A stretch of DNA of 64,000 bases from Hydra vulgaris (taxonomy: Eukaryota > Cnidaria > Hydrozoa > Anthoathecata > Hydridae), in contig NC_088921.1 in NCBI RefSeq assembly GCF_038396675.1, forward strand, positions 5,718,001 through 5,782,000. Reading direction: 5' to 3'. Below are positions 47,841-60,204 of the stretch, one piece after another (positions within the stretch are counted from its first letter, which is position 1; each line of letters begins with the position of its first letter). Below the pieces are notes generated by a model. That model saw only the letters and a list, made by a program, of their open reading frames with translations, was not told the DNA's origin and searched no databases. The position numbers and the translations under genes were made by a program.

Positions 47841-47949
47841 TAAAATCCCGATAAATGTAACCTTTGAACTTTATGTAACTCGCAGTATTTTTTAATTTCC
47901 TTTGAATCCGGTTTTTCATAAAAATCAATAACTCGAATAAGTCTAACTA

Positions 47950-47980
<31 letters not shown>

Positions 47981-47982
<2 letters not shown>

Positions 47983-48021
47983 TGCGCCAACTTACCCCAC
48001 CACGGGGTAAGTTGGCGCAAA
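47981..48021. repeat. Perfect 18-bp inverted repeat with pogo-type module
   Basis: TTTGCGCCAACTTACCCC (47981-47998), loop ACCAC, then its exact reverse complement (48004-48021). The arms resemble the internal modules of the pogo-type end at 48654-48692. Confidence 0.85.
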
Positions 48022-48692
48022 CTATAAAAATGATTATTAATGTACAATTAAGTGCAAAATAAATAGAAGTTTTTTTACTATTTTGGGCAACAATTTTATC
48101 CCAAAAATTAAAATTACTTCTAGCTGGTACCAAATATAAGTCCGTATAACAGTCAAAACAGTATCACACTTTTTATCTGTGAAAAAAAAACTTAAAAATA
48201 TTTTTTTTTTAATTTTTTTGTAAGAATAAATTTTTTCAATACTGTTAAAAATTAAAAAAAAATTAATTTTATAAAAATATAATTTTTCCATAGTAAATGC
48301 TATGAGCCAACTTACCGCGTGAAAATTTTGCCAACTTACCACGAAAGCCTTTTTTTCAATAAACAGTCAATAGATCCTAAAAAACGGCAACTTTGAAAAA
48401 AACTCTGAATGGATATAGCAAACCAATTGTGACTGGAACTTTTACAATTATACAACTATTTTCTTGTAAAGTAAAAAGGAAGCGATGTTCCAAAAGTTAC
48501 TTTTTTGTCCAAAAATCGCATAAATCTCAATATCTTCCATGCGCATGCGCGAATCCTAACAATACTCTAGTGAATGATGAAATGATCAATTAGGAAGGTT
48601 CTGTGTAATTTTTGCTACTTTCTGATGAAAGGCTCTGAAGATAAACGCAGTTCGTCAACTTACCCCTACGGCCAACTAGCCCCGGTCTCCCC
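47995..48692. mobile_element. Probable pogo-type MITE (about 0.7 kb)
   Basis: The right end reads GTCAACTTACCCC (48654-48666), GCCAACTAGCCCC (48671-48683, 17 bp on) and GGTCTCCCC, then TA (48693-48694), the shared pogo-type layout. Inner GCCAACTTACC modules occur at 48306 and 48330. The left boundary at about 47995 is tentative: GGGGTAAGTTGGCGC is present, but its 9-bp cap does not match the right one. Confidence 0.55.
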
Positions 48693-50624
48693 TAACACTG
48701 TGTGAAAAAGCATATAACGTAAGAGTATTTAACTAGGAAATTTATGTCTTTTTCTTTACCAATGTTGCTTGTCTGGCCAGAGTTGGTATAGAACTTTGAT
48801 TTCATGACTTGGAGCCAAAACTAACCGTTGCGAATTTATACACTTTAATGACGTATGAGAGAAAATTAAATTGCAAGAAATTTAAATTGTTGTCAAATCT
48901 GCTTAACTTACCCCTATTAGACTAAGTGACAAACTAGTTAGAATTTTAAAAAGAACAGAATATCGGATAAAAAGACTAATTATAATTAAAAGTCCTATAA
49001 TTTGGTTAAATATTAACTCTTTAGAGATGCAGATAAAAATTTCAAAGCAAAATAATAATATTTTTAACTTTTTTGGTTAAAAATAGAAAAATGCCCATGC
49101 ATCATACTCGATTGCTATCTAATCACTCTTTGCTGTGCATTGTTACCATTCTAACTACTTAATTCATTAAGTAGTTCGAATGATCATTTTATTGATTAGA
49201 TAGAAAATCATTTCATTCATTAGATGTTTTGTCATGCAATGCATAGTTATCGAGATTTTTTATTTGCCTCTCTACTTCAAGATTATAAGATTATAAGAAC
49301 TACTGTCAAGAAAAGTTTATTAATTAAGATTACATAATACTTCTCTACCATAAAAATTAAAAAATTAAATTCTAGTGTGATGTTTGATTGAGGTTCGTAT
49401 TGTAGTCATACTCATTTTAAAATTTTTTGGAAAAATTTTAAATCGTTTTATCAACATCTTAAAATATTTAAGAAACTGTGAGAACAAAAAAAGATTTTTT
49501 CATTCTTTCAACAAATGAAAATAAAGATAAAAATTAATTTATAATTGGTTGTACTAGCCACCAGGCTAAAAATATTTGTTTCAGTTAATAAGTACAAATT
49601 ACAAAAATTACTTCAAGAAAATTGCCCCTTAGCAACGTTTCTATAAAATTTAATTTTTAAATAAACAACCATAGTGACCCAAAATAATAAAGAAAGTTTA
49701 TGTTTTTGAGCTTAGATATGTATTTTTTTTCTTCGTGAGACTTCTGTCAATTTTTCACTTAATTTAAAAAAACCAACTTTTTTACTTATTTATTGGTGAA
49801 GCACCTTAAAAATAATTTGATTTACCTATATTTACATAATAATTTAGCAATATTTTCATTGTAAATTTTCAAAACTTCTAAAAATTTCCCGCCAATTTAA
49901 GTTTTTTTAATTTAATTTATTTGATTATTTTTATATAAAATTAAATTCTTTAAAAAGTTTCATTATCTTATACTGAATTATCGTTATAGTTAAAAATGAT
50001 CAAAATTTTTTTCTTCTATATAGAAACTTCAATAATAATAATTAAAAAACTCAAAGTGTATACTTTGCTTTCAATAATGTCTTCTTATATCAAGGTAATA
50101 AAATTCTTTAAATGGGTTTTGTATAGGTACCTTTGGTAAAACGTTCAAAATTTCCCGCCTTTAAGGAATATTTTAGGCGCTCAAAAAAATTCGATTTTTA
50201 AATCGAATTTCCAACATTTCTGAAAGTAAAATATTTTTTGCTTAAAATCATTTATGAAAGAAAAAAGAAAAGAGGAAGAAAATAAGTAAATTTGCATTCA
50301 TTTAAATTTCATTTATTTGACAATAAAAAATTAATTTACATTAATTACATTACAAATATAATTTACATTAATTAGTCACAATTTAAAGAATATTTTATTT
50401 TTTTAATAGCTTTTTTTAAATAAATATATACGTTTAAAATACATTTTAAAAAATTTTTAAATTTATCTACACGATAAATTAATGGACGTGTCTAATGCCA
50501 AACTACTTAACTGCACTTTTTGAAAATTTTTTAGCTTTGATAATTTTTAAATTGGCACTTAAGAACTAATCGAAAAATCATTGTTTTATTCATATTTTTG
50601 GTATTACTTATTCACTTACACTTA
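48693..50624. other. AT-rich stretch with a compound palindrome
   Basis: At 49114-49205, CTATCTAATCA and TGATTAGATAG bracket a perfect AACTACTTAAT-TC-ATTAAGTAGTT palindrome (49153-49176). A shorter ATTCGATTT...AAATCGAAT palindrome lies near 50190. A further AACTTACCCC motif is at 48906. No gene seen. Confidence 0.5.
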
Positions 50625-50884
50625 GGGGTTGTTCATAAAGTGCGAACGCTTTTATTCCAACCTCACCTTCCCCGCATTTTGCCATACGCTTTTTTGAGTT
50701 CCTATGCCTTCCTAGAAGTACCTCCTCTTTTAACCCACCCACCGAACATTTTATGACAGTTTTTTTAGTTAATTTAGTGTCTCCTTATTTCTACAATTTA
50801 CTCACTGCCCCCCTCCCCCCATCACATATACGCCATTTGCAAACCCAGCTTCCCCTCCGAGCTCACGTACTTTATGGACGATCC
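50625..50884. mobile_element. Short inverted-repeat element (MITE), GGGGTCGTCCATAAAG family
   Basis: Left end GGGGTTGTTCATAAAGTGCG, right end CACGTACTTTATGGACGATCC, its imperfect inverse. The interior is C-rich like the copy at 6605. The 20-bp flanks (50591-50610 and 50890-50909) resemble each other in direct orientation. Confidence 0.7.
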
Positions 50885-52047
50885 GTTATTCATAATTTTG
50901 GTAATACTAAAAATATGTAAATAAAAGAGGTTAGAATCCTCTCTTTAATGGTTAAATTAAGGGTCAAAACATACAATAAGGTGGTTCTCAAAATTCTTTA
51001 TTTAATTACACGCGCTCCTACTACTATCAATAAATAGACCTGGATTCATTTGGAATAAAATTTTGCAAAATATATAACATTAATACGTTACGCTTTCAAA
51101 ATATCGAAAAAAGGACATTAAACATAATTCTGCTAAGAAATAAAGACAAATCTGCTGAAAAAGTTTTCATATTCCATGTATTATATAAGAATGACGACTT
51201 GTTTGACGCTGAGGCATTTCTCCTGATTTTTTTTCAACGCATTTAAAACGCATAATGATGATATATAATATATATGAATAAATATGATAAGCCATATTAC
51301 TAAAAAATACTAGTCTCACAATCTAACCCTTAAATAGTAACATGGCAGTCAATCACATTTCAGTTTTTAATTCAGCAGGTATTTTAAAAATTTAGTATAT
51401 TTAAGTTGTAGATTTTCTCGAAGTTTGTCTCTAAGTTTATATATTTCCAAAACTCCTAATACAATATATAATACAATAAGTTGTGGAGAAGCAAGAACGT
51501 CTCAATGCAATTAATCAATAGCCTCATATATTAAGATTTAACTTATAAAAAGAAAGAATTAGGAAAATATTTTTTTTTTGCAAAAGTTTTTTTTTAGTTT
51601 TTTAAAAAAAAATATCTTTGCTAAAATAATCGCCTCAAATTGACCAATGTTAGCAAATGTTGACGCCTTAATCAACTAAAAAAAATTAAACATGTTTCTC
51701 TAAAGTTAAAATTAAATGTCATCTTATGATGGCTGTTGAAACAATACTAAGGGGCATCGTTAATTTGGTAAATATCACGTATTCTTCGTAGCATGCAACA
51801 CAAATCTTTATATAACCTAATAAAAAAAAAGAAAACCAAAAACTGAGTTAATTGTCAATTGTTAAAATAAAGAATTTGAAAATTTCAAAAGAAAATGAAG
51901 AGCAAAAAAAAAAAAATAAAACCAAAAAAAAAAATAATAAAAAAAATAGTAGCTAAAATAATCTTTTTTAATTAATTATTATTTTAATTATTAATTAATT
52001 TAATTATTTTTTTATTAAATGTCAGAAAAAGCAAAAAATAAGAGAGT
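50885..52047. other. AT-rich stretch, nothing recognised
   Basis: No coding signal or boundary. I looked here for the missing left terminus of the 52224 pogo-like element and did not find it. Confidence 0.5.
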
Positions 52048-52195
52048 ACAAACAATTTGTAACATAAACTCTTTGTAACACAACTTATTTCAATTTGTAA
52101 CAAAACTTGTATAACACAACTTGTAACACAAATTGCGTCAATTTGTAACACAAACAATTTGTAACATAAACAAACAATTTGTAACATAAACTCTG
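52048..52195. repeat. Minisatellite of ACAATTTGTAACATAAAC-type units
   Basis: About eight imperfect units built on TTTGTAACA(C/T)AAAC, immediately downstream of the transposase stop codon. The only change from unit to unit is small indels and substitutions. Confidence 0.75.
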
Positions 52196-52223
52196 TTTTT
52201 TTTAAAAAAATTTAGGCATCTCT

Positions 52224-53657
52224 TCAGTAATCTATCGTAAATTCAATAGAGACTGATTCACCTTCAGATGCTGTTTCTGTTTCACTATTGTATTCTACAG
52301 AAATAGATTTTCCTGGTTCAATTTTAAGTCTTTTTTTGGATATATTTTTTTTATTTCTATTTTTACTTTGTGTAACATCTTTCTTATCACCACCTTCATT
52401 TTTTTTCTCATTTAAAATGTCTAAAAGGCTCTGGTCTAAAGCTTTACGAGGACTTAAGACGTTTTCACTTGGTAATTTGATATACACAACATTAGGATTA
52501 AATGGCACCAAACCACAAGCACTAAATCCACTGATTAAATTTTTTCTCGAACATTCATTAATGGATGTCATTAAATCATTCAGCAGCTTAGAGAAATCTT
52601 CTTTTGGTAACGTTGCATATTTTTTACCACGCGAAGTAAGTTTCCAACCCAGAAGTATACTTCTCCAGGTTTTTTTTAATGGTGCAAAGAATGCAACATC
52701 AAGAGGTTGAAGTAAATGGGTTAAATTGGGCAGAAGGCATATGAATCTAAGGTTATGTTTTTCACAAGAATAAATAACTTTATGACTTAAATGGGAGGAG
52801 AGATTGTTACCTATTAATGCTTTTTTCCCAGTTTGTTTCTTGATGCATGGCAATAATGTTCGAAAAAACCAATCCTCAAAAGTAACTTCATCAAACCAGC
52901 CAGATTGGGTTTTATTAAAGCGAGAATTTTTTGGACCATGTTTTATCCATAAATCGTATAAATGTGTGCTTTTAAAAACTGTGTATGGTGGAAGAATTTC
53001 TCCAACACCATTTCCACAAAACATTACAGAGAAACAAGCTTTACTGCTAATCATTATTCTCTCAGGGTACTTAGTTCCACGTTTCATAACAACTTTTTTA
53101 TTTCCAGGGTCATCACGCAAATTTGTTTCATCATAATTCCAAATGTTACAAAGTGGAACTCCTTCAAGCTCAAGTCTAATATTGTCAAAATGAATTTTTA
53201 ATTGCTCTTTGTTTATAGCTGCACGTTTTCTTTTAATATTTGACGCTATTCTATGGGTTAACTGTGAACGTTTCATAAAACTTGAGACCCAATCATCACC
53301 AGGAATATTGTTTTTAAATATTTTTACAGTACAATTTTGCAATTTTAAATAACCAGCTACTAACATTTTAACATCAAGTTTATTTAATGGAAATCCCCAA
53401 TCACACATGACCTTGATTCTAGATGAAAATAACTGCTCCTCATCATAAGTAAATATGGTTGGTGCACCAATGCATTTTTTATGCTTTGACTTCATTTTAT
53501 TATGTATAGTGCTTCTTGGTATACTAAACCTTTTTGAGGCTTGACGAATAGACATACCTTCATTAATTGCACCTATACACTCTTTCAAAAGAATGGTATT
53601 AGAACAGGTGTTGTATGCACGTTTTCCAACACTATGCTTGTTATATTTACGAGGCAT
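52224..53657 (-). CDS. Pogo-like transposase, intact 477-aa frame, second catalytic Asp replaced by Asn
   Basis: Residues 20-58 form a psq-type helix-turn-helix (GMSIRQASKRFSIPRSTIHN). Residues 75-150 are a CENP-B/Tc5-type second helix-turn-helix (DDWVSSFMKRSQLTHRIASN). The DDE_1 core has D176 (NIWNYDETNLRDDPGNK), then KKALIGNNLSSHLS (279-291) and LLQPLDVAFFAPLKK with D320. The family motif in the second block is GDN; here codon 284 is AAC (Asn), one transition from GAC. A strong CTPF-like tail HGLVPFNP-type block (GLVPFNPNVV) and an acidic, Ser/Glu-rich C-terminus end the protein. No stop or frameshift occurs in 477 codons. It could be a recently killed transposase or a domesticated DNA-binding protein. 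Confidence 0.92.
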   Translation of the reverse strand: MPRKYNKHSVGKRAYNTCSNTILLKECIGAINEGMSIRQASKRFSIPRSTIHNKMKSKHKKCIGAPTIFTYDEEQLFSSRIKVMCDWGFPLNKLDVKMLVAGYLKLQNCTVKIFKNNIPGDDWVSSFMKRSQLTHRIASNIKRKRAAINKEQLKIHFDNIRLELEGVPLCNIWNYDETNLRDDPGNKKVVMKRGTKYPERIMISSKACFSVMFCGNGVGEILPPYTVFKSTHLYDLWIKHGPKNSRFNKTQSGWFDEVTFEDWFFRTLLPCIKKQTGKKALIGNNLSSHLSHKVIYSCEKHNLRFICLLPNLTHLLQPLDVAFFAPLKKTWRSILLGWKLTSRGKKYATLPKEDFSKLLNDLMTSINECSRKNLISGFSACGLVPFNPNVVYIKLPSENVLSPRKALDQSLLDILNEKKNEGGDKKDVTQSKNRNKKNISKKRLKIEPGKSISVEYNSETETASEGESVSIEFTIDY

Positions 53658-54406
53658 TATGCTTTAAACAAAAGTGAATATAAACAACACAAGCAAACTG
53701 CAATGTAATAATTTATTAAACTATGATATAATTTTATTAAATTGCAATTAAATATAAAAATAAGAGTCTCTAAATTTTAATTTTGTGATAAAGTTAACAA
53801 AATTAAGATTTAGCAACAACAACAACAACTAGTTTAACAAGAAAATATACTTTTTTAATAATCCTAAAATACATTCATGCTAAAAACTGTTTTTCAAAAT
53901 AAACAATTCGGATAACATGCTTCAAAAAAATATTATAGTTAGAATAAATAACGATCAAACTACTTTAAAATGAATATTATTTACATCGCCAAAGTTACCC
54001 CAAAAGAGTATAAACCTAACGGGTAACCGGGGTAACTTTGACCACCCTGTAAAAAAACCAGAATGTTGTTACTTGAGCCAAAAACTTTTCACTTAATTTT
54101 ATCTGAACCTTTGTCTTTAAAACAGCAGTAAAACTGAGTTGTTTGCTATCATTTTTATCTTTGCCCAGACAACTTGCTGTTTTACAGTTTTTGATTGTGT
54201 TTTACCAAGATTTCATTCTTTTTTACTTATAGTAAAGAGCATTTGCAACAAACTTCATATCAAAATTTAAGCAAGAAAGATTGTATTTACAAATAAAACA
54301 AAAATAGTAAAACGTTACTTAAATGTTAAAAAGTTACAGATGTTTAATTAAAATTTTTAAAAATGGCCAAAGTTACCCCGCTGGCCAAAGTTACCCCGGT
54401 TTACGG
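53658..54406. mobile_element. Right terminal region of the pogo-like element
   Basis: The right end carries GGCCAAAGTTACCCC twice (54365-54379, 54383-54397, 18 bp apart), then GGTTTACGG and TA (54407-54408). An internal inverted pair of the same module lies at 53994-54008 (GCCAAAGTTACCCC) and 54028-54040 (CGGGGTAACTTTG). The element end is thus well defined on this side, about 750 bp upstream of the transposase start. The left end was not found. Confidence 0.75.
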
Positions 54407-54408
54407 TA

Positions 54409-54954
54409 CCAACTTTTCTACACCTTTTTTTTCGCCGAAAATAACAAAAAATTATTATTATTTTTTTTATTTTTTAGAAGTTTTTGTGTTTGCATTTTCA
54501 TTTTTCGTTTTTTGTGTTTTGTCTTTTCGTATGCGTAAAGTTTGTTTTTATTTGTGCTGTTTTGCTAATTGTTTTTATTTTTGTTTGCTGTTGTTATTAA
54601 TTTAGTGCTTTCATATTTTTTGTCTTATTATTTAATTTCTTATAGTTTTATCGATATTATTATTACTTTTAAGTTAATTTAATTTACACATGGTTTTATT
54701 ACTACTTTTTTTGTTTGTTTATTTTATTTAGGTTCACTCCAATGACGAGTTTTTAACTATATGAGTGACACCTAACCTAACTTCGTAAAATTATAAAAAG
54801 AACTTGTAATTTTTCAATTTTTCGTTGAATAAATGGATAAAAAAAATTAAACTTACAGTACTTAGAGAAAAAACTAACTATAACTATAACTTTTAGCCCC
54901 ATTTAAAAAACTGTTTTCGGTATTTAATATTATTTTTTGAAGTACTTGGGAATT
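54409..54954. other. AT-rich stretch, nothing recognised
   Basis: T-rich open frames occur but have no motif. No gene called. Confidence 0.5.
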
Positions 54955-56140
54955 TATTAAATTATGTTTGCTGATGATTCTTACTTATTTCTTAATCATA
55001 AAGACATTTTTACACTTTTTAGCAACATGAACATTGAACTAGCCAAAATTTCCGAGTGGTTTAGATTGGTTTAGTGAAGAAGGTGAAGTTCCGAGTGGTT
55101 AAGATTGGTAGAGTGGTTTAACAAACTATCATTCAATATTGATAAAACTAAATGGATTTTTTCCATCCTTATGGTAAATAGCACCAGCTGCCTAGCAACT
55201 TACCTTTTCTTTTTATCGATAACATAATTATTAAAAAAGTTCTAGTGACAAGATTTTTAGGTGTATATATCGATGAAAATCTTATATAGGCATTTTATAC
55301 AAAATAAGAAACATTCTTGATAAACATACCTTAATTCAACTATATTATTTGCGAATTGATTGCCATATTAACTATGCAAATATTGCTTTGGGTAGCACTT
55401 ATAAAAGTAAACTTAAACCTCTCTATCGGCAACAGAAGCATGTTGCATGCCTTATAAATTTCAAGGACTGTTTTGCTCATGCCAAGCCTCTTTTATATGA
55501 TATGAAAGCACTCAATATATATGAGTTTAACGTTTTTAATATTCTTTTTTTTTTATGTATAAATGCAAGACCCACCTATCACCCGTTTCTTTTCGTAAGT
55601 TATATTTACAAAAAGATAGAAATAAATATATTTTAACGGAACGATAATTAAATTCGACAACCATTTTCTCACACAAATTTTGGAAAATTTTTTATTTCAT
55701 TTCGCGGACCATTTTTATGGAATAGTATAGTTCTAAATACCTCTAAAGATTTTTCCTCAAGAATGTAATTTTGATTCTTTTAAACAAAATCTTAAAAAAC
55801 TCATTTTTTCAACTGAAAATATACTAATCTACTTTTAAATTTTTGAAAATCTATATTTATATTATCTATATTAGTATATGTATATATTTAATGTATATTC
55901 TTTTTTATTTATGTTTTTGTTTGTTTTTATATCCACAAGCAATTAACATGTTTAGTTTTAGTGAATTATTTAACATGTTTTAGTTTTTAAGTTTTAGAAA
56001 TCTTATATTGTAATATTATAATGTTTATTTTAATTTTAATTTTTAACATTATATTACGAACTTTATATACCGTTATTATTAAATTTAATTTTGTAATAAA
56101 AGTCAAGAATAAAATATTGAAAAAAATAATAATAATAATA
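54955..56140 (+). pseudogene. 5'-truncated CR1-like LINE (RT catalytic box to 3' end)
   Basis: Begins at the catalytic box, MFADDSYLFLNHKDIFTLF (54964), now FADDS. SNMNIELAKISEWF follows. A local duplication of CCGAGTGGTTTAGATTGG disrupts the next block at 55050-55110. At 55349-55636 the frame is clean: CHINYANIALGSTYKSKLKP, LYRQQKHVACLINFKDCF, AHAKPLLYDMKALNIYEFNV. Later parts include FHFADHFYGI-like decayed sequence. An (AAT)n and A-rich tail is at 56120-56155. Closely related in sequence to LINE B. Confidence 0.82.
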
Positions 56141-56183
56141 ATAAAAAAAAAACAATAAAAATAAAAAGTAATACAAAAATATT

Positions 56184-56683
<500 letters not shown>

Positions 56684-56860
56684 TTAAAAAAATAAAAAAA
56701 AAAGTTCTAATATTTTCAATAGCGGTTTCTCTGTGACAAGACCTGGTGGTCTTCTCTGAATATCCGCGTTCTTTATATTTATTTCTTTATATTTTTGTAT
56801 CTGTATCATAAATATTGTAATAAAAAACAAAAAAACAAACAAAAAAAAAACAAAAAATTT
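56684..56860 (+). mobile_element. Solo LINE 3' end
   Basis: Contains only the 3'-terminal part: TTTTCAATAGCGG, the stem-loop AAGACC-TGGT-GGTCTT (56738-56753) between GTGAC and TCTCTGA, and an A-rich tail (56820-56855). A very short 5'-truncated insertion of the same family as LINEs A and B. Confidence 0.6.
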
Positions 56861-57311
56861 GGCCATCTTGAAAAAATTTATTCCATTAAGAATGCGTAAA
56901 CAATTAAAAAACAGAGGCATTAAACTTTATAAACAAATTACTTTCGGTTTCAAACTCGTTTCGTTTTTAAATCAGTAGTAAACTTTAATTTGATTTCTTT
57001 TATTTTTATAACAATAATTCAAAAGTAACATAAGTTATTTTTAACTTATTGTTATAAAAACAGTTATATCTTTGAACACAAAGTCGATACCTTATAGTTT
57101 TTCAGAACTTTGTCCTAATTGGAGTAATTATGATATAAATTATATAATATATAAAATATATGCTAAAACATTTTAATTTTGAGAAAATTGCTTGTTGGTT
57201 GTTATAGCTAGCCTAGGTAATTTGAAATATTCTTTAATTAAAAGCAATTGTAAGCAATAGATGATTTAATTTGGCCTCAGTATTGTGTTGCAATAAAATA
57301 TTACAAAACAT
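56861..57311. other. AT-rich stretch, nothing recognised
   Basis: Ends in AACAT directly before the hAT element; the same five bases follow its right end. Confidence 0.5.
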
Positions 57312-57638
57312 CAGAGGCGGACGCAGGTTTTTAATTTACCCCGTCAAAAAAAAGCGCCTTACGCCATGTTGTAAGTGACGCAACTACGTCCGCAAGACAA
57401 ATAAAAAAAAGTTGGGGGGCTGGAGCAAGGGTGGATTCGGACCATAAAGTAAAGGTAAAAGGAGACAATTTTTATGATTCCAACAATCAAGACTATCGAT
57501 TTACCAGATTTAATGATTTTTTAAGCAGGCAAGTGTAAAAAATAGAATTTGCACTACACAGTTTTATCCGAATTTCGTGTCACTTTGAAACATCGTCCTA
57601 AATTTACTTACGTTTTTAAACAATGTGCTCACTATCTG

Positions 57639-57640
<2 letters not shown>

Positions 57641-57735
<95 letters not shown>
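57641..57735. repeat. (TA)n microsatellite inside the hAT element
   Basis: About 47 TA units. Confidence 0.95.
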
Positions 57736-57737
<2 letters not shown>

Positions 57738-58639
57738 AAATAGGGGAGATAAAAAGGGGCCTCCCCCTATGTATCCCTTTAAATTTTCCTGCCATTGGGC
57801 TGGAGGATTTAAAGGGATTTTCTTTCTATTGCAGTGAGAAGTTCATATCTTAGTTTTACTTAGAAAATTTTTTTTAACAAAAAGTGTTTTTTATTAAAAG
57901 AGTATAGAGCTGTAGATTCTTTACTACCATTCTGGTATAAAATATTACAATAATAAATATATAAACCAACAAATGATTGTTTCGCCCAATATCAGGGCTC
58001 ATCAGCATGTCTAGGAACATATTTAATTCCAGACATGGACAAATGAGAAAAATAATAATTAATAACAGAAAATAGAAAGACACAAATAGAAATAGATTTG
58101 TAAAAAGATTATATATATTTTTATTTTACAAGACTTTTTCTTTTTCAGTGTTTGTCTGAACAATAACTACTAATCATATATATTATTTATCTATATATCA
58201 TTATAATCATATATATTATATATATCATATACATAATCCCAAACAAAAGTATGGGGTTACATATAAGCCATTCTGTTAAAGATACCATTGATGTCTTGGT
58301 ATTCCAAGGGGTTTCCATGCATATTTGTTAGCTGTTATAGGAAGAGCAGTAATAATGGAAAAGAATTTTTTAATATAAAGTAGTTGGTGTGTGTTAGAAT
58401 AAGCAACATAAACAGTAGGCAGCACTAATCATTGAAATGAAGTCGTCAATTTTTTTAAAGAAAATCAGTTCACAACATTATCAATACAAGGAAAAAATTT
58501 TAGATGGATACACATTAATGCAAAACCGTTAAGTTGATCTTCTGACATTATTGTTCTTGTATAGCCTTTTAACAGACGCATTACAGAAAACTTCTCTCAC
58601 ATTAAGTATCCTTAAGCTATATTTTTAAACCCAGGAAAT

Positions 58640-59680
58640 AATATTAATTTAAGAGTTAGGGATATTATTAGGGATGCAAACATGATGCTTTATAGCAGCT
58701 TTTTCGAAAACTATATATATCATTTCTGATGGTAACAAATTTATTTCTAAGAACTGTAATAAGGTGCAAACCGTCTAAGACATCAATAGTTTTTGATTGC
58801 AGTAACAGGTAAAGTAAAATCAAAGACATATGTTGCGAAAAATTAGGTAAAGATAAATTGAAAAGTGGTAATGGAATTTTAAAAAGTAGAAGATTTTTTT
58901 TTAACAGAAGTGAGAGTTAGCTGAACTCTCTGGGAAAGCCATGATACATAAAGCATAGAAAAATGATGAATAATGTTCAAGAAAAGTGTTTAAACCCATC
59001 TATACACTCAATCCATCTAGTTCTACAAATATCCTTTAATTTTTCTTATGTGTTTGAGGTTCAAGCTTTAAAATACTAGCTTCTGAAAACTTTATCTATT
59101 TTCTGAATAATTAATTCTGAATAATTAGAAAAAACCTCTAAGACTAATTGGGTATTACACGATTCTCAAACAAATAAGTTCAGCCGATGGCTATGACAAT
59201 GTGTATACAGCCTTTGAATTTATAATTAAACCTGAGCAGAAAGACCATATATATACTCAGAGACAGAACTGGTTTCATCATATCCTTAACCGGGTAAAGA
59301 ATACGATGAAGCCAGTTTTGTCTGAAGGGGTTAAACCCCTACATTTTTTAATAATATAGATTATATAAAATAAAATAGATTAACTTATTGTATTAAAATA
59401 AAATAATATAATTATTTTTGAAGAAAAAGTAAAGTGACTTCAGAGCAATACAATGCTTTTTATTGTTTTGTAAGTAAGACGGGATATAAACTTCTGCACA
59501 TATATTATTTTTTATTGTGTCATTATGATGACACAATAAAATGTTGATATCAACAAAACGACTTAAAAGAGCTTTATTAGTAACCATTTTTGTTATTGTT
59601 ATTAATAAATTTATCCAAAAAATTTTCATAAAACATATTGACAACATCATCAATTTCAAAATCCTCAAACAAGATCGTCG
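58640..59680 (-). pseudogene. hAT transposase remnants (ZMYM/P52rIPK-type)
   Basis: Read on the minus strand in several frames, in the expected order. GYDETSSVSEYIYG is at about 59290 (family GYDGA-S-MSG). THCHSHRLNLFV is at about 59205-59165 (family HC-AHRLNL). EKLKDICRTRWIECIDGF is at about 59040-58990 (family LC-TRWVER-DA). QSKTIDVLDGLHLITVLRNKF is at about 58795-58740. The zinc-finger N-terminus and the C-terminal dimerisation block are not identifiable, and the 59393-59668 frame may be an N-terminal part. Stops and frameshifts are many. Confidence 0.72.
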
Positions 59681-59802
59681 GTTTTTAATCTTTTTATAAC
59701 ATCTTCAATTAAGTTATGGGCCATGCTTATTCATTAAAATTCAAAAACTCTATATACGATTTAGAGGAAATACATTGTTGTATGTGTGCAACCCATCAAA
59801 AA

Positions 59803-60050
59803 ACTACTGCAAATGCTGCAAAGTATAGTTAACACTACGATTTAAAAAAAAGTTTTATTTTTAAACAAATGCTACTTTTAATAGCGTAAACCAATTACCC
59901 AATCCGATTTTCTCATATCCTGCAAAGTTTAATTTACATTAGCAAGTTTTATAAAATAATCTTCTCATATCCTGCAAAGTATAGTTTACATTAGCTCATT
60001 TTATAAAACAATTTTTGCAACCTCTGCAAATCATAGTTTTCACTGTAAAC
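59803..60050. repeat. hAT subterminal repeats
   Basis: Four diverged units based on CTGCAAAGTATAGTTTACATTAG at about 59810, 59928, 59975 and 60020. The middle two share CTTCTCATATCCTGCAAAG and a TTTTATAAAA block. They lie within 400 bp of the right end, where hAT transposases commonly bind repeated motifs (inference). Confidence 0.65.
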
Positions 60051-60204
60051 TTTTTCCTAATTGAATTTTGTAACAAAATATAACAAAAATATAAAGATCG
60101 GCAATTCGTATTAAGCGGGTGTTTGACGTCATAGTACCAATATTTATATTAATTTTTTTTACCCCGTCACATGCAGCACTTAACGGGATTTAAATCCGCC
60201 TCTG

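Larger units (their letters stand above)
57312..60204 (-). mobile_element. Decayed hAT transposon (2893 bp)
   Basis: The left end CAGAGGCGGACGCAGG and the right end, inward CAGAGGCGGATTTAAATCC, are hAT-like termini (CAG-GG). AACAT is shared by both flanks (57307-57311, 60205-60209), shorter than the usual 8-bp hAT duplication. The interior holds minus-strand hAT transposase remnants, a (TA)n tract (57641-57735) and subterminal repeats near the right end. Confidence 0.82.

Noticed and set aside
52048..52195. CRISPR-like array
   Set aside because: Units are tandem and imperfect without unique spacers; this is a minisatellite in eukaryotic DNA.
52288..53201. Plus-strand open frames inside the 52224-53657 transposase
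   Set aside because: Antisense shadows of a clearly recognisable minus-strand protein.
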